From Sanghuangporus weigelae (Eukaryota; Basidiomycota; Agaricomycetes; Hymenochaetales; Hymenochaetaceae), in NCBI GenBank assembly GCA_033182465.1, contig CP137319.1, positions 1,302,001-1,366,000 on the forward strand: a DNA stretch of 64,000 bases, in the 5' to 3' direction. The position numbers and the translations under genes are program-made. The notes under the pieces were generated by a model. That model saw only the letters and a program-made list of their open reading frames with translations. It did not search any database and had not been told where the DNA came from. Shown one piece after another: positions 9,674 to 21,789 of this stretch; positions within the stretch are counted from its first letter, which is position 1; each line of letters opens with the position of its first letter.

Positions 9674-11425
9674 TCAAAACAAGAATTTGACATTTTTATA
9701 ATAATCCAACATCGGGTTTTCCCCGTTCCTCAGACGAGTCCGTTCGACATCCGCGTAGGTCTCCATGAACTCTGCGTGCGTGAAGACGCTCGACTTGTGC
9801 TCGCCAACAGGCAGTCCGCTGGCCGAGACCACTCCGTCCAGGGGGGAACGCCTGTTTTTGGGTTGAGAAGAGAAAAACTCGGCACCCAGAGCTAATGGAG
9901 AAATACTATGCCACAGTGGAGTCGATCGAGCTGGTGGAGGGAGGGGTAGCTCCGCAGCGGTCTTCCCATTCCCCGGATTTGGTGATGGCCGAGCAAGAAT
10001 ATGCTCGTACATGTCGCGCAACTGCTCGAAATTGGTCGGAAAGAATATGTCGAAGTATCCTTGCCTGACGAACAACGATTGACAAGGCACCATGGTATTC
10101 TTGAATCTCGTCTGGACAACAGGAGCGTTATGACCAGGAATCCTGTCCGGTAAGGTCGCGAAGTCCGACAGGATTAGTCGATGTCGAGGGAAATAAGTCC
10201 GCAGGATAGAGATGAGTGATAAAAGGCGAGTCGGGATGAACTCCGGCTGTGAAAAATTGGGAACGAAAGGAAGGCCGCAGTATATTTCTCGAATGCGACT
10301 GGACGAGCGTAATAATGCTGGCAACGGCGGCGGATGGCCAACTGCGTTGCGCATGGAAAAGAAAGCGGATATTAATGGATCTGTAATTCGGGTGTAATGG
10401 GTGTAGAAGTCCCCTTCTTCGTCTATACTAACGAAGGTCTGGAAAGGTTCTAATGTTTTCATATCGTAACGAACCATGTCATGAGCGAAGTTATCCTACA
10501 CGAAATAAGCATTGCAATTGGGGAGATAGCAAAAAGAGACAACGTACAATGACTTCCATCATCACGATGAAGCAGGGTGATGGCTCAGTAGTCTTCCAAC
10601 GAAAGATACTTTTATGAACAACCTCGACGCAGTCATGCACGGAGTTTAGGTATTGTCTTTGCTTCTCAGCAAGACTCCCGCTGATCTCAATGATGGTATA
10701 TCGAGTTCGTTCGTACACCTCAGGATGACGATCACGTATGAAGTTCAAAACGTCCATAGCCAATGACCCGTTCCCGGCTCCTATCTCGTAAAGATTGAGG
10801 TCCTCGTAAGGAAAGTACTTGAGAAGGTACTCTGAAATTATGCATTGAGCAATCGCATGTCCGTAATGTGGCTACAGTGAACAGTTTTATCGTCTAGAAA
10901 GAATTACAAGAGACCGTCACGTACTCGAAATAATTCTGTCGGGGTGTGGAAGATCTGTCGACCTGGTCCCTCAGCATTATCCTGTCCGTACTCTTTATAC
11001 TTCTTCGCCACGATCTCTTGAAACTCGTCCCCATTCCGAATTTTGTTGAAATCGATCTCCTCTCCCAATCCTGCGAAAACGATGGCTTGCTTCGGGAAGT
11101 AACCGTAGTTTGGATTGTACAAAGCATCCTCAATGTAATCGCGGACGAGCATCTTTACGCATCGCGGAGGCTCTTTGAAGCTCTCCAGATCATTCGCGGT
11201 GACGATCTTGTAGTTGACATGCTCGTTACTGGCTTTTGTCGAGTTCTCCGGTCTCGTATTGTAGTCATACTTCACGTTTCGTTTGGGTTTCTGCGAGGAA
11301 GTTGGTGTCGGTTGCGAATTAGATGTGTAATTCCGCAGGCTAAGAGGAATGCGATGACACTGATGTGAGGTTGGAACTACTCGTAGGAATGGCGTTGTTC
11401 GACTCGCCCAACGTGATCTAAGCAT
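9674..11425 (-). CDS. NDUFAF7: NDUFAF7/MidA-type protein arginine methyltransferase, mitochondrial complex I assembly
   Basis: NDUFAF7 dimethylates an arginine of the NDUFS2 subunit during complex I assembly in the mitochondrial matrix. Three exons (10925-11425, 10548-10871, 9674-10495) give 548 residues. An Arg/Ser-rich N-terminus without acids (MLRSRWASRTTPFLRVVP) fits a mitochondrial presequence. Then come MLVRDYIEDALYNPNYGYFP, FHTPTELFR, PHYGHAIAQCIISEYLL, the SAM loop LYEIGAGNGSLAMDVLNF, RYTIIEISGSLAEKQ, MMEVIDNFAHDMVRYD, HRLILSDFATLPD and VRQGYFDIFFPTNFEQL near the end. All are landmarks of the MidA/DUF185 family. A basidiomycete-typical polar insert lies before the C-terminus. The gene shares a 120-bp divergent promoter with MMS19. 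Confidence 0.9.
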
Positions 11426-11545
11426 GAGCTGCCGGATGAGTGGTGGAGGTCAGGGTTTGGCAAAGACGCGTCGATCACGAGTCAAAGCTTGATCTCCGCT
11501 CCGAATTTACCGCATGTACTTTCTCTCTCACAGCCAGCATCATTC
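11426..11545. promoter_or_regulatory. Short bidirectional promoter of NDUFAF7 and MMS19
   Basis: Only 120 bp separate the two divergent start codons, so the 5' leaders must be very short and the core promoters shared. Pyrimidine-rich TTTCTCTCTCACAG lies just upstream of the MMS19 ATG. Confidence 0.5.
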
Positions 11546-14500
11546 ATGGAGTCGACAGAACGGCACGTACGGACTTGGATTGCTTCGGGACGTGAGGATG
11601 ATATTACCGAACTGGTAGAAGGTACAATTATTGTTACGCAATTCGAGCGAGTGTTGATTCCATGCTAGACATTTCGGTAGGACGAGCCACACTACTTGAC
11701 GTGGTGAAGGCCCTTGGAGAATATTTGACTTCGGAAGAAGATGTTATCAGGTCAAAAGGTGAGCCCTTCATCTAACTGGTCAAAATCGATTTCTCAGATT
11801 GAGACATATTATGTCCCTGTGCATTCAAGGAGTTGATCTACTTTCGCGAGTGATCGAGCGCTGTCCTCCGGAAAGGATAAACCTGCAAGCGAGTCAGTTG
11901 ACGTCTCGACTATGATGGCCTTTGAGACTGACAGACAGCGTATAGCGCGCGTACTGGTGTCATTTTACAGTGGGAAGTTGGAAGATCCTGAAACCGTTAT
12001 TCCCGCCCTTAAAGGACTTGTTTCTCTGACATTACTTCCAACTTACTCTGATCCAGATACTGTCGAGTCGGTGAAAGCGTACGCTCATTCAAGGGAATCT
12101 TGTTTTCTCTTGATCTGATTTCTCGACCCAGACTGTTTACTCGCATTGACATGAAGAGCCTCAACCAGTCGACGCGCTATTTAGTCTTCAAGATCTTGGA
12201 CACGCTAGTCGCTGGTCATAGAAGTGGTACGCAAGGTTCACCGATTGAGTCCTGCTTGAATAATTCATTTTTTCCTGCCTACTCAGCTTTGCAAGGCATG
12301 GGAGATGAATTTTTATCTGGGTATACGAGTTTGGTAGATGGCGAGAAGGATCCTCGCAATCTCCTTCTCGCGTTTTCGATAGATCGTGTCATTTGCATAG
12401 AATTCGATATTTCACGTCATATCGAGGTCAGTGTTTCCTCACTCAGTGTAAGAATGTCGCTGATGGATGATTCAGGCAATGTTCAACATTATCTTCTGCT
12501 ATTTCCCTATCACATTCAAGCCTCCTGCCGATGACCCCTACGATATTACTTCAGATGATCTCAAAATTGCACTGAGGTGTGTGTTTCGCTTTGGCTTCAG
12601 TACTTGACTGTATCCATGCACATCTTGAAGGTCATGCATGAGCGCGTCGCCGTTATTCGGAGAACTAGCAGTGACTCTTTTCCTAGATAAACTGTTAGGA
12701 GGATCTCCCGCCACGAAGGTAAGTGGGTCTACGATGCTCTTTGCCCCTAGAGAAGGCTTCATCCGATTCCGTTAAGAAAGACATCATTGAAACTATCTCA
12801 CTCTGCACACGTGTCTATGGAGCGACTGTGGCTCGCAAAAATTCAAAGAAGCTATGGAATTTTCTGAAGATGGAGGTAGGTAAGACTGAACACCTAGTTA
12901 TGCTAGTGAATTGACTATAAGCAGGTCTTCCAACCAGTAAACCCGGAGACTGAGGGAGAAGCCTTGAAAGCAACTCAGACACTCATACAGGCGATCTACT
13001 CAGGCTCGGACGAAGAGAGATCTGCAGGTGAACTCCAGGGACTCATCACAGAAATATCTAAAGAATGCCTTGAGCTTATGAATGAGCCTGAGAAAAGCCA
13101 AGCTGTTCCAGCCTGCAAAGTGATGGCATCGCTTATTGGAACAACACGTACGAGTCTCCTTACCACTTTTGTGTCTACGTTAATGCTTCTATACAGCAAA
13201 GATTTCCAAATTCGCGCTTTCGCATGTTATTCCTCACCTGACGAAGCTATACCGAGATCCAGAAGAGCTGGTCCATCGTTCTCAGATCCTGACACTACTT
13301 TGTATTATTGTAGGAGCGATCGAGGAGAAGCGATCTGTGCTAGAAGAGTATGGACTCCAGGGTCAAGTCTTGGAGTTCAAGGATGATATACTTGGGGCCT
13401 TCATATCTGGAACAAAGAACCCAAGCAGTTGCGAAGCCGCGTTGGAAGGCATCAAGAAGTTGTCAATAATGCCCGACGTCTTGACTGATGAGGAGCTTGT
13501 CTATGTTGTTCATAACATCAACGAATTACTGCAATCGGACGCTGATGATGCTGATGTAGCAAGGTAGGATATATGACTACCAAGGATTGCTGAGCTACTG
13601 AATCCTTCTTTCCAGCGACGACGCTCTTGCAGTTCTCGTCACAATAGCTGACAGGAACTCCAAAGTTGTAGAGGAATACACTCTACCCCTTCTTTTCAGT
13701 TCACTCCCAGATTCGCCGCCTCTTCGGGAAGCTCATCGTGAAAGAGCAAAATGTTGGAGGACACTCCATTTACTGGCTCGATTATGTGTTTCAGCACCTC
13801 TATTTGAGACTCTCGTTGTTCGTTTGACGACAAAGCTCGATATTGTTTGTGCCCCCCAAAGTGATGATTCTGACGAGGTGCAGGACACGGAGCCGCGAAC
13901 AGCTTACGCCCATGGGATTTTGAAAACTTTAGGTTCTGTGATTGAACTCAAGGTCAATGCAAACCACGCGGATGTCCCGAAATATATCGATCGGCTGGTC
14001 CCGCGACTGTACAACTTGCTCATTTACCTGTCTTTAGCAGACAAATCGACAAGCTCGAGTGATATGTACTCGAAGTTGCTCGAAATCTCCGGGCAGATAA
14101 TTACGTTAGTCGCTCGGACCGTGCCTACTGAGTATGTTCTCTACTTCTATCATCTAAGAGCTTTAAGAAATACTTATCATAATGATCAAGTCGACAAAAG
14201 AAACTCGCACTTGATCTGTATTCTGCATATTTTGACGGCAATGTGGAGTCGCTTTGCAGTCTCCACCAGCTGTTTCCGATAGATTACTCTGTTTTCCGAC
14301 CATTCAAGGTACGATCGAATGCATTACGGCCTCATCCTTACTTAAACTGCGGAATATTATAGTCCGAATCTACGTCTGAAAAGAATACAGTGTTACTTCT
14401 GTCAGCTGCATTCGTTGCGTTCCACAGGGATGTAGGTATTATTTTGTTCCAGTCTGACATAATAGAGCCTCATCATGACACTTCACATGTTAGGTCCTCC

Positions 14501-15796
14501 TGCCTCATCTGGAGCCAAATGAAGCGCTCGGAAATTTGCAAGACTGGGCTTTAAATAAATCGGATAATGATTTGCAAAGACGTGCAGTAAACTATTCGAT
14601 GGCTTCATTATTGAACAAGAATTCGGACAGTACGTTTGCTCATACAAGACCCAGACAATTCAGCTGATCAGAGGAATGAAGAGCTCTCGCCGTTCATTTC
14701 TCGGCAACTGGAGCAAGTGTACCAGGCGGAAATTTCAAGTTCTGACATACCAATAGAACGCAGGCGACATGCCATCCAAAGCTGGCTTTGGGTAAATCAA
14801 TATCCACTGTGCTCATCTCAATGACCTGATAACATGATCGTAGATTGGGAAGGCGCTCATCCTACTCAACAGCCCTTCGCTTGTAAATCTCATCGATTCA
14901 TTGTTTTCTGTATTCGAAGACCGAGACGTGGGCTGGGACGCTGCAAGGACTGTTGGTGAAATAGCGAGAGGAGGTGACGATGTCTTGACAAAATCAAATC
15001 ATGCGACTATCAGAGTGGGTCTATCGATACTTATTAGAATATAAATTAAACTGAAGTGGAGTCAGATCCTCTATGCGCAGAAGTACTTTAAGACTGTCCT
15101 ACCGAAGATCTTATCAGATCTCCAAGAGTCGGATCGTACGTATCACTTAACGGGGTCGCGCACAAATTACTCAGCAGCATTTCCAGAACCGCAGCGACAG
15201 AAAGCGAATCTGGTTGCCCTTAGTACATTAATATCATCTCTGCCGAAGACGGTCTATGCGAACGAATTGCCGACGGTACGGTCCAGTTCTTTCTTTGTAA
15301 ACCCGGGCGAACTTGACCTTCTGTTCTTTAGCTCATGCCGTTTTTGATTCGAGGTCTTGATCTGCCCGATAGTGAGATCAGGACGAGCATCATAAATACG
15401 TTCGCTGCCGTTGCCAGCGGCGGAGCCCATGGACCTACGCAAGAGCATGCAAGCACGCTTGTTTCAATTGTCCTGAAGAATGCTCTTTCGCAAGAGCGTA
15501 GCTCGACAGTTCGTTCTGAAATCCGAACTGTCATCTATTCATAGCCGTCTAATCAACCTTTATAGTCTTTACGTGTGGCTGCATTGAAATACTTGGCTGT
15601 TCTTCCCAAGGCGGTCCGATATGATGTATTACATCCTTTGAAGGCGACGGTGATTCGTGAACTCGGGAAAGCTCTAGATGACCCAAAGCGTGCGGTGAGG
15701 AAGGCGGCCGTGGATGCGAGAGCTGCTTGGTATGTCGCTTGAGAGTAGAAGATACGTGTCTAATACTCTTCTACCAGGTTTTCATATAAGGGATGA
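11546..15796 (+). CDS. MMS19: MMS19, cytosolic iron-sulphur targeting protein
   Basis: MMS19 is a HEAT-repeat platform of the CIA targeting complex. It hands Fe-S clusters to DNA polymerases, helicases (XPD) and primase. I joined about 20 exons in phase from METSTERHVR-type start sequence (MESTERHVRTWIASG) to AAWFSYKG and stop. Characteristic segments are EDVIRSKGVDLLSRVIERCP, the N-terminal MMS19_N pattern RVLVSFYSGKLED..VIPALKGL, DMKSLNQSTRYLVFKILDTL, GEKDPRNLLLAF, FNIIFCYFPITFKPP, PLFGELAVTLFLDKLLGGSP, SHVIPHLTKLYRDPEELVHR and, at the C-terminus, VAALKYLAVLPKAVRYDVLHP and DDPKRAVRKAAVDAR. The reading frame is continuous throughout. One intron (12719-12755) is only 37 nt. NBP35, an earlier CIA factor, lies 21 kb away. 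Confidence 0.9.
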
Positions 15797-16110
15797 TTAT
15801 AATGGGTAAGGCCGCTTAAGTTAGGAAGCGACGACACATGTACATGAGGTGCAACATACTTCAATGCAGCATGTCTAAGAATAAGTTATTCTGGTTGCTT
15901 TCATGAGTCAGGAAATGATTATCTAAGTTGTGCACAGCAGTATAAACCAAAACTATTTTCACTGTCTTTCCATGCTTGGACTCTATAGTACCTGTTTAAA
16001 GATGATCTCCATGCTTTGCGGCTTATCGACCGGAGGCTGAAATTTGACGTGACGGTGTGTGTGTGTGACTCGCGTGAAACGCGTTCTGTCACAAAGCCCA
16101 GTCAACAAAA
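15797..16110. other. Intergenic stretch
   Basis: This is the 3' flank of MMS19 and promoter region of the oxygenase gene. A short TGTGTGTGTG run lies near 16056-16066. No gene is seen. Confidence 0.4.
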
Positions 16111-19100
16111 ATGTACTTTCGCGTCCCGGTCTCTCGGACTCTGACTCCTTTCCTTCTCATTAATACTAATACTATGATGGTGGGCAAATTCGACGACGAT
16201 GCTTCCAGAGGGGATCTTTCTTCCATAGATCAGTCGGCTTCAGAACCCCCGAGCGACGTTGGCGAAGACGATACCGGGGGAGAAGAACCTGAGGACGACT
16301 TGAACGATGGCTCCGAAAAGAAATCCAAATCGTCCGAGCCGAAAGCTGAAGATCTGAAGGTGAGCGGTCCTGAATACTATTTTGGCGCGGAAATTTCATA
16401 CGAGAAACTTTTCAGGGTGATTTAGAAGATGCTTTGTCTATGAACTTCGATTTTAAGGGGGACTTCGCGTTTGCGTGCAAGCTTTCGGACGCACCAAATC
16501 CCGGACTTCAAATCGCACCTCTCGGCCTTATTGGTCTTCCACTCAGCGAACGCGATGCTCAGAGCATTAAGGACATTGCGTCTCAAGCTCCCTTCGGACA
16601 TGGCGATCAGCTGGTCGTGGATACAAGTGTGCGTCATACTTGGGAAATTGAGCCTGCCAACACAATCATGTTTGCGAATCCTACGTGGAACTCTTTTATT
16701 AACCTTGTCGCTAAAAGGGCATGCACTGAACTTGGAGTTCCACCGGGCTCGAAGGCTCCCAAGTGCGAACTGTATAAGCTGTTGTTGTATGAATCAGGGT
16801 CCCAGTGAGTAGTACTTTTCGACACTGGGCATTGCATCGTGGATCTGAAATCGTGTTATTTTTAGCTTTCTCCCACATCAAGAGTAAGGAATTTACGTTA
16901 ATGGTATTAATCGGATCTGACTATCTTCAGTACTGAGAAAGTTCCCGGGATGTTCGCTACTATTGTCGTGATTCTGCCATCCTTTTACACCGGCGGGCAG
17001 GTTCAAGTTTCTCACGGCGTAGAGAAGAAGATGTTCGACATCTCCTCTGATGGATTTGCTACTTCGATGCTTACCTGGTACGCTGATGTCGTCCACGAAG
17101 TGCAAACCATCACTTCAGGTTACCGTCTCGCACTGTCCTACAATCTAATACAGGAGGAAGCGTCCGCTCCGCTACCGACAGTGCCCTCCACTAGTCCTGC
17201 GTACATCAGGCTTGAAGGTGTTCTTCAGAAATGGTCTAAAGGATTATATGATAATCCTCCGCCGCAAATCGCTTATGTGCTCGATCATAAGTACAGCAGA
17301 GTCGATCTGGGTTCAGGTGGGAAGTCCCTGAAGGGCAAGGATGCACAACTGGTTACGGCCTTGCGCCAACTTGCTTCCAAACACCGTGTCGCACTCGCTT
17401 TGGCGGAGTTAGAGTGTCATGTCGTCGGAGGCGCCAGCGATGACTTCGATGCTTATGGAAGCTACCATAAGCGAAGACGTTGCTACTATGACGAATACAG
17501 CGACGATTACGATGATGTTCCGACAATGGGAGAGGAGGAGAGCAGGACAATAAAAATTTCATCTCTGGTAGATCTTGATGGCAACCAGCTAATTGGCAAA
17601 GAGAGTATCAGCCTTGACAACGAAGAACTCATTCCGGAAGATCCGTTTGAAGACGACGATCCTGATGAGAGGGATTATGAGGGCTATATGGGAAATGTTT
17701 GTTTGCTCCTTCTATACAATTTTCAGATTACTGAGCATACAATTTAGTATCCCGGAGATGTCCAATATTGTAATGCATAGCTATACCGCTACCTTGCTTC
17801 AGTTTGAAATTTAACGTATTGACAGGGTATCGTCGAGCCGTCCTTGTGCTTTACCTTGAAGCAAATTCACATGAATTACTTCTTCGCGCAGGAGGTGCTG
17901 CTTACGCCATGTTACAGCTGAGGTTGCGGGAGATTGATCGGCCTTCTTCACTGGATCGCCAGTTTGCAAATTATGTCGTAGGGCATTTCAGCTCTTCTAA
18001 TGCGCATCATGGCAAGGAACGGGAATGGCTTTCTTACATGTTTGCCCTTGCTTTACGTTGGAAGGATTCGGAGATGTGGCTTAAAATTGCTTCGAGGATC
18101 GGGCCTCAACAGAATTCTTATTTGATCGGTGAGGAGAGGCTTAATGCTGCATGGGAGGCCTTTGGCTTCGATACGTTGCGTCCTTTGTGAGCCATCTCAT
18201 GTCTAGTGCCGTCCGTAATCGTATTTTCTGATGCACCTTTCAGCTTTCAGAGTGCCGTGGCGCAATGCCCTAACTCGACAGCCCAGATGACAATGCTCGA
18301 CAGTGTACTGCGCACTGCTAGAAGTGAAGACGACAGGCCTAGGGTATCTATGTGGTGCGACGAGCAGAAAATTCTGGCCCTCACACACATGAAAACTCCT
18401 GTGGAACAGGATGTACCGACACTTATCAATGTGCTGAAGTCCAAAGGAGTTCAGTTTTTCGCTGACACGTACGTTGTACCGAAGCTCTATAGAATGTGCA
18501 CTCATGAGTCAACCATAGTATTCAACCGCAGTTTTCGCGGCATCGACCTTCGTTTAAATTTCTCTTGGTTTTTATTGAAGCACTGCGCAAAGAGAAAGAA
18601 CAGCTTGCAAAACATCCGGCTGCGGACTTGACGTACAAGCAGACAGTTGAGTTTTGCTTGACGTTAGCAATCGGGCAGTGGAAAGTTGCTGAGGTCTCTC
18701 AATATCCATTCGCACATTACGGTCAACCGATAAATAAGCAACAACCTTCGTCGAGCTTCTCCCGGATGAAAGAAGTTGTCGAGATGTGCCTCTTGACAGA
18801 GCAAATGGAAGCCTGCAAGATGCTTCTGGAGTCACTTATCAAAGACAAGGCCGATATCGGTGCGAAATTCAAGGATTATTTTATTCCGTTGGTTCCCGAG
18901 TTACGACGTTTACTCAACTCAAGCAATGTTCCGCTGAACTGTTATCCATTCGGCGATTTCTTTCGTTACGTTATCGAAACCTTTTTGACTGACATGCTGG
19001 GAGCCAAAACTGGGAAAATGCGCACTAGCCCTGTTCGAAAACTCGGTTGTGGTTGCATGTACTGCCAAGACCTGGATACTTTCTTGCTTTCGGTGCAGGA

Positions 19101-19590
19101 CAAGAAAGTATTTAGATACAGGCAGGAGCATCGCAGACATATGGAGCAGAGGCTTTACCACGCCCGAGACTTAGCAACCTTCAGAACTATTCCGATCGGC
19201 AGTCCTCATGGACTCGAGGTGACCAAGCATGCGGAGGTTGTTGCAATGCAGACCTGGGAAGGAAGACAGAAAGCTGCCCGAAATTTCTTAGCCAGTTTTG
19301 GAGGAGATGGAGCCCTAAAGCTCATCATGGGTCCCAGATTCGCGGACGTCTCCCTAGCAATCTCAGGGGACAAGCCGTATTCGAACGTCGCAAAGCCGTA
19401 CGAATCGACAGCTCTTACGCCGGGACAATCAGATCGAACAACACAGGCAACCTCATCAAATAGTGCGGAGCCTGCCCGTGAATTACATCCGCCGCTAAGC
19501 GCGGGCACCGAGCAGTCTCCTAGTGCAAATATTACTGCAGGAACGAAAAGAACTTATCTCGGGTTCATCGATCTATCTGATTCTCCATGA
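16111..19590 (+). CDS. Large 2OG-Fe(II) dioxygenase-domain protein (prolyl-4-hydroxylase-like)
   Basis: The N-terminal third is an iron and 2-oxoglutarate dependent oxygenase; its substrate is unknown. Eight exons (16111-16359, 16416-16804, 16866-16883, 16931-17696, 17748-17769, 17826-18186, 18244-18468, 18519-19590) give 1,033 residues. An in-frame ATG at 16174 would give 1,012. After an acidic 60-residue leader come KCELYKLLLYESGSHFLPHQ, with the iron-binding HQD split across an 18-nt exon, then ILPSFYTGGQVQVSHG, YADVVHEVQ with the distal His, and SGYRLALSYNL with the 2OG-binding Arg. All catalytic positions are present. A long helical C-terminal region (NYPGDVQYWYRRAVLVLYLE, CGCMYCQDLDTFL, KHAEVVAMQTWEGRQKA) follows, plus a Ser/Thr-rich tail. 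I recall such long proteins as a multigene family in mushrooms; that is from memory. Confidence 0.8.
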
Positions 19591-20694
19591 ACTTAATATG
19601 ACGGAACTAAACTATGTTTATACTAATATCTCTGGCTCAGTCTTTCTTCGGTAAGAACTCAATCTCCTCTTTTCTTATCGGTACATAAAGTACTTACGAC
19701 TATTGCGTGAACAGAGTCGACCTACATGCGAGGTCTCCCTACTAGCGTCTTGCCCATGTTCGGTTTCTGCGCTTCGTCTGACGCATACGTTAACACTCAT
19801 CCATAATCGCCTTCTAGAGTCAAAAATCCTTATCTTCGTTAATGTCTCCACTATAATCCATATTTTGTGACATTTATCATCTTGACGTCTTTACAAAAGC
19901 ATCCATTCCTGATTACTCTAGTCTCCACAAGCACATAAGGCAAAGCACACAGCAATGACTTTTCGTGTCGTCAGCGTTCGCTCAGTCACGTTTTTGCGTA
20001 AGTTGCTCTGTTCAATCGCGTTCTGTGGTGTCGTAAGAGATGTGGAATTTGTCCACAACGCACGGATATGTCTGCGGGTATAGAAGCAGTACCGGCGATA
20101 GTCAAGAAATCGGCAGATATCTTTTCATTGAGGAAGTTATGTGAATCGACCTCGTCGTCTAGTAGTCCATATTCATCACCTCCAGCATGTTTGGTCAACA
20201 GCTGAAGTGTGCTGATGAAGTCTTTCTTTATATTTCTCTCACGGAGCCGTCGTTCAGTCTAGTACCGTCGATTTGAGCGCATTGCATGAATCCACAATAG
20301 TAGGATCTGGGATTATATGTATAAGCGAGGATTGCTCGACATGATCAGAGACATCGAAAAAGATGGATTGCTCGTTTGTCATATGATACACAGAGCACAT
20401 TTGGAGATATTCTACAATACAAGAGAACAGCAGTTACTGTCTTCCGTCAAAGAAACACCTTATAGAGAACTTTATAAATAATCTGCTATCTGGGTCATTT
20501 ATAAAGTTTAGAGATAAGTATTTGACCGAACATTTAGACAAGCGTGTGCATCTTTTCATGGATGAGAAGAATCCGAATTAGACAGAGTTGAAGCTTGCTT
20601 GCCCGAAACAATTGTCTGCAGCAATTCCCTAAAGCACTGCGGACGAGGACCTCTGACCAATTTCATATTGAGAACAGAACCACAGTCCTAGCTC
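19591..20694. other. Gene-poor stretch downstream of the oxygenase gene
   Basis: This AT-rich DNA has no convincing gene. The part from about 19860 to 19985 (CTCTAGTCTCCACAAGCA and neighbours) recurs in diverged form at about 22300-22415. A minus-strand frame at 19986-20198 (70 codons) has no motif and sits in this same decayed context. Confidence 0.5.
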
Positions 20695-21740
20695 CTAGTC
20701 CTCTATTGGGTCTTCAGGTTCAGAGTCTTGAGAATCTTGTACGCCAACAGAGGAACCATATTTCTGTATGTTTTCTTCTGCTGTGCCATCCCAGCTCGTG
20801 CCATCCATTTTGCAAGCCTTCCACGATGGCGAAGCACGAGTTGCCGCGAGAATTTCATCAATAACGTCTGCGTTCAGTGTTATCCTGCGTCTTCCAGGCG
20901 GAGTCACGCCTGTTCCTATTGTTGCTGTCCAAGCCTCTGGCAGTGGTCGCGCAGAAACATCATCGCTCCTGCTTCCCGGAGGAGTACGACGGCTAAAAGA
21001 ATCCGATACATTGTTATATACCCCGCTAGCAGAAATCCACTGTTGCCAGAGGATGTCATCGGGTAGGTCGATATCTGAGGGCTGGAAGGGGTGTCGTCCG
21101 CGAACGCGCATCTCATGGACGATGAATAGAGAAGGGAACGGTACATAGCGATCTCTTACCGTGGAATTCCTGAAAGTCTTCATCACCGGAATAATTGATA
21201 AAGACAAACTTGCGAACCTGTTCCCTGTGAATACTCGACCCGAGAAAAAGGAGAACGGAACTCACATCGGGGAGAAAACGTATGAAGAACTGGCATTCAA
21301 CAAATGCACTGTGATGGTTTTTACACATGAGAAGGTCATCGCGCGGTTCATGTTCTGGATGTTCTTTCGTCTCTTCAGGAAGCCAACCGCGTCTCTTGAG
21401 ACCGATCCACTATGTCTGACATCAGATTCATATTAGAAAAGGAGATACAACTTACTTACAGTTTGTAGTTCTGACTTCGGGATAATGTGATGATGTTCGA
21501 GAACCGACCTCGTCCCACATATGACAGATCGATTCAGTCCAAGGAACTTGTCGCATTCCAGTAATGAATGCCGTCGTCCGCGAAAAATCCGAAAATTCAC
21601 GCTGCTCCCAACCGAACCCATCAGGTGGCCTGCCTGGTATAACTGGAAGTTGGAACGCAGGCAGAGGCACCATAATAGTTAACGTTAACCAGCACTGGCG
21701 GTGGCTGTGCGAGGCCGCGGAATGCCGAGCGCTGATCAAG
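20695..21740 (-). pseudogene. HNH-nuclease-like gene, apparently decayed
   Basis: Minus-strand segments follow a fungal HNH_2-type nuclease protein in order: FQLPVIPGRPPDGFGWEQRE, FSDFSRTTAFITGMR, then NRSVICGTRSVLEHHHIIPK with its Cys-x2-Gly and His-rich nuclease core, WIGLKRRGWLPEE, LLMCKNHHSAFVECQFFIRF, RKFVFINYSGDEDFQEFHG, RYVPFPSLFIVHEMRVRG, LPDDILWQQW, and a C-terminal DVIDEILAATRASPSWKAC and NIQKYGSS. Some parts are separated by normal introns, for example 21418-21458. Elsewhere neighbouring segments lie in different frames with no room for an intron, at least twice, so I think the gene is inactive. No partner or substrate can be inferred. It is flanked by the intact oxygenase gene and a fossil fragment of it, in the least gene-dense part of the window. 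Confidence 0.6.
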
Positions 21741-21789
21741 CGCCAGTCGCTTAGGTCATTGGTCTCTTTAGATCGACATGATCTTACTT

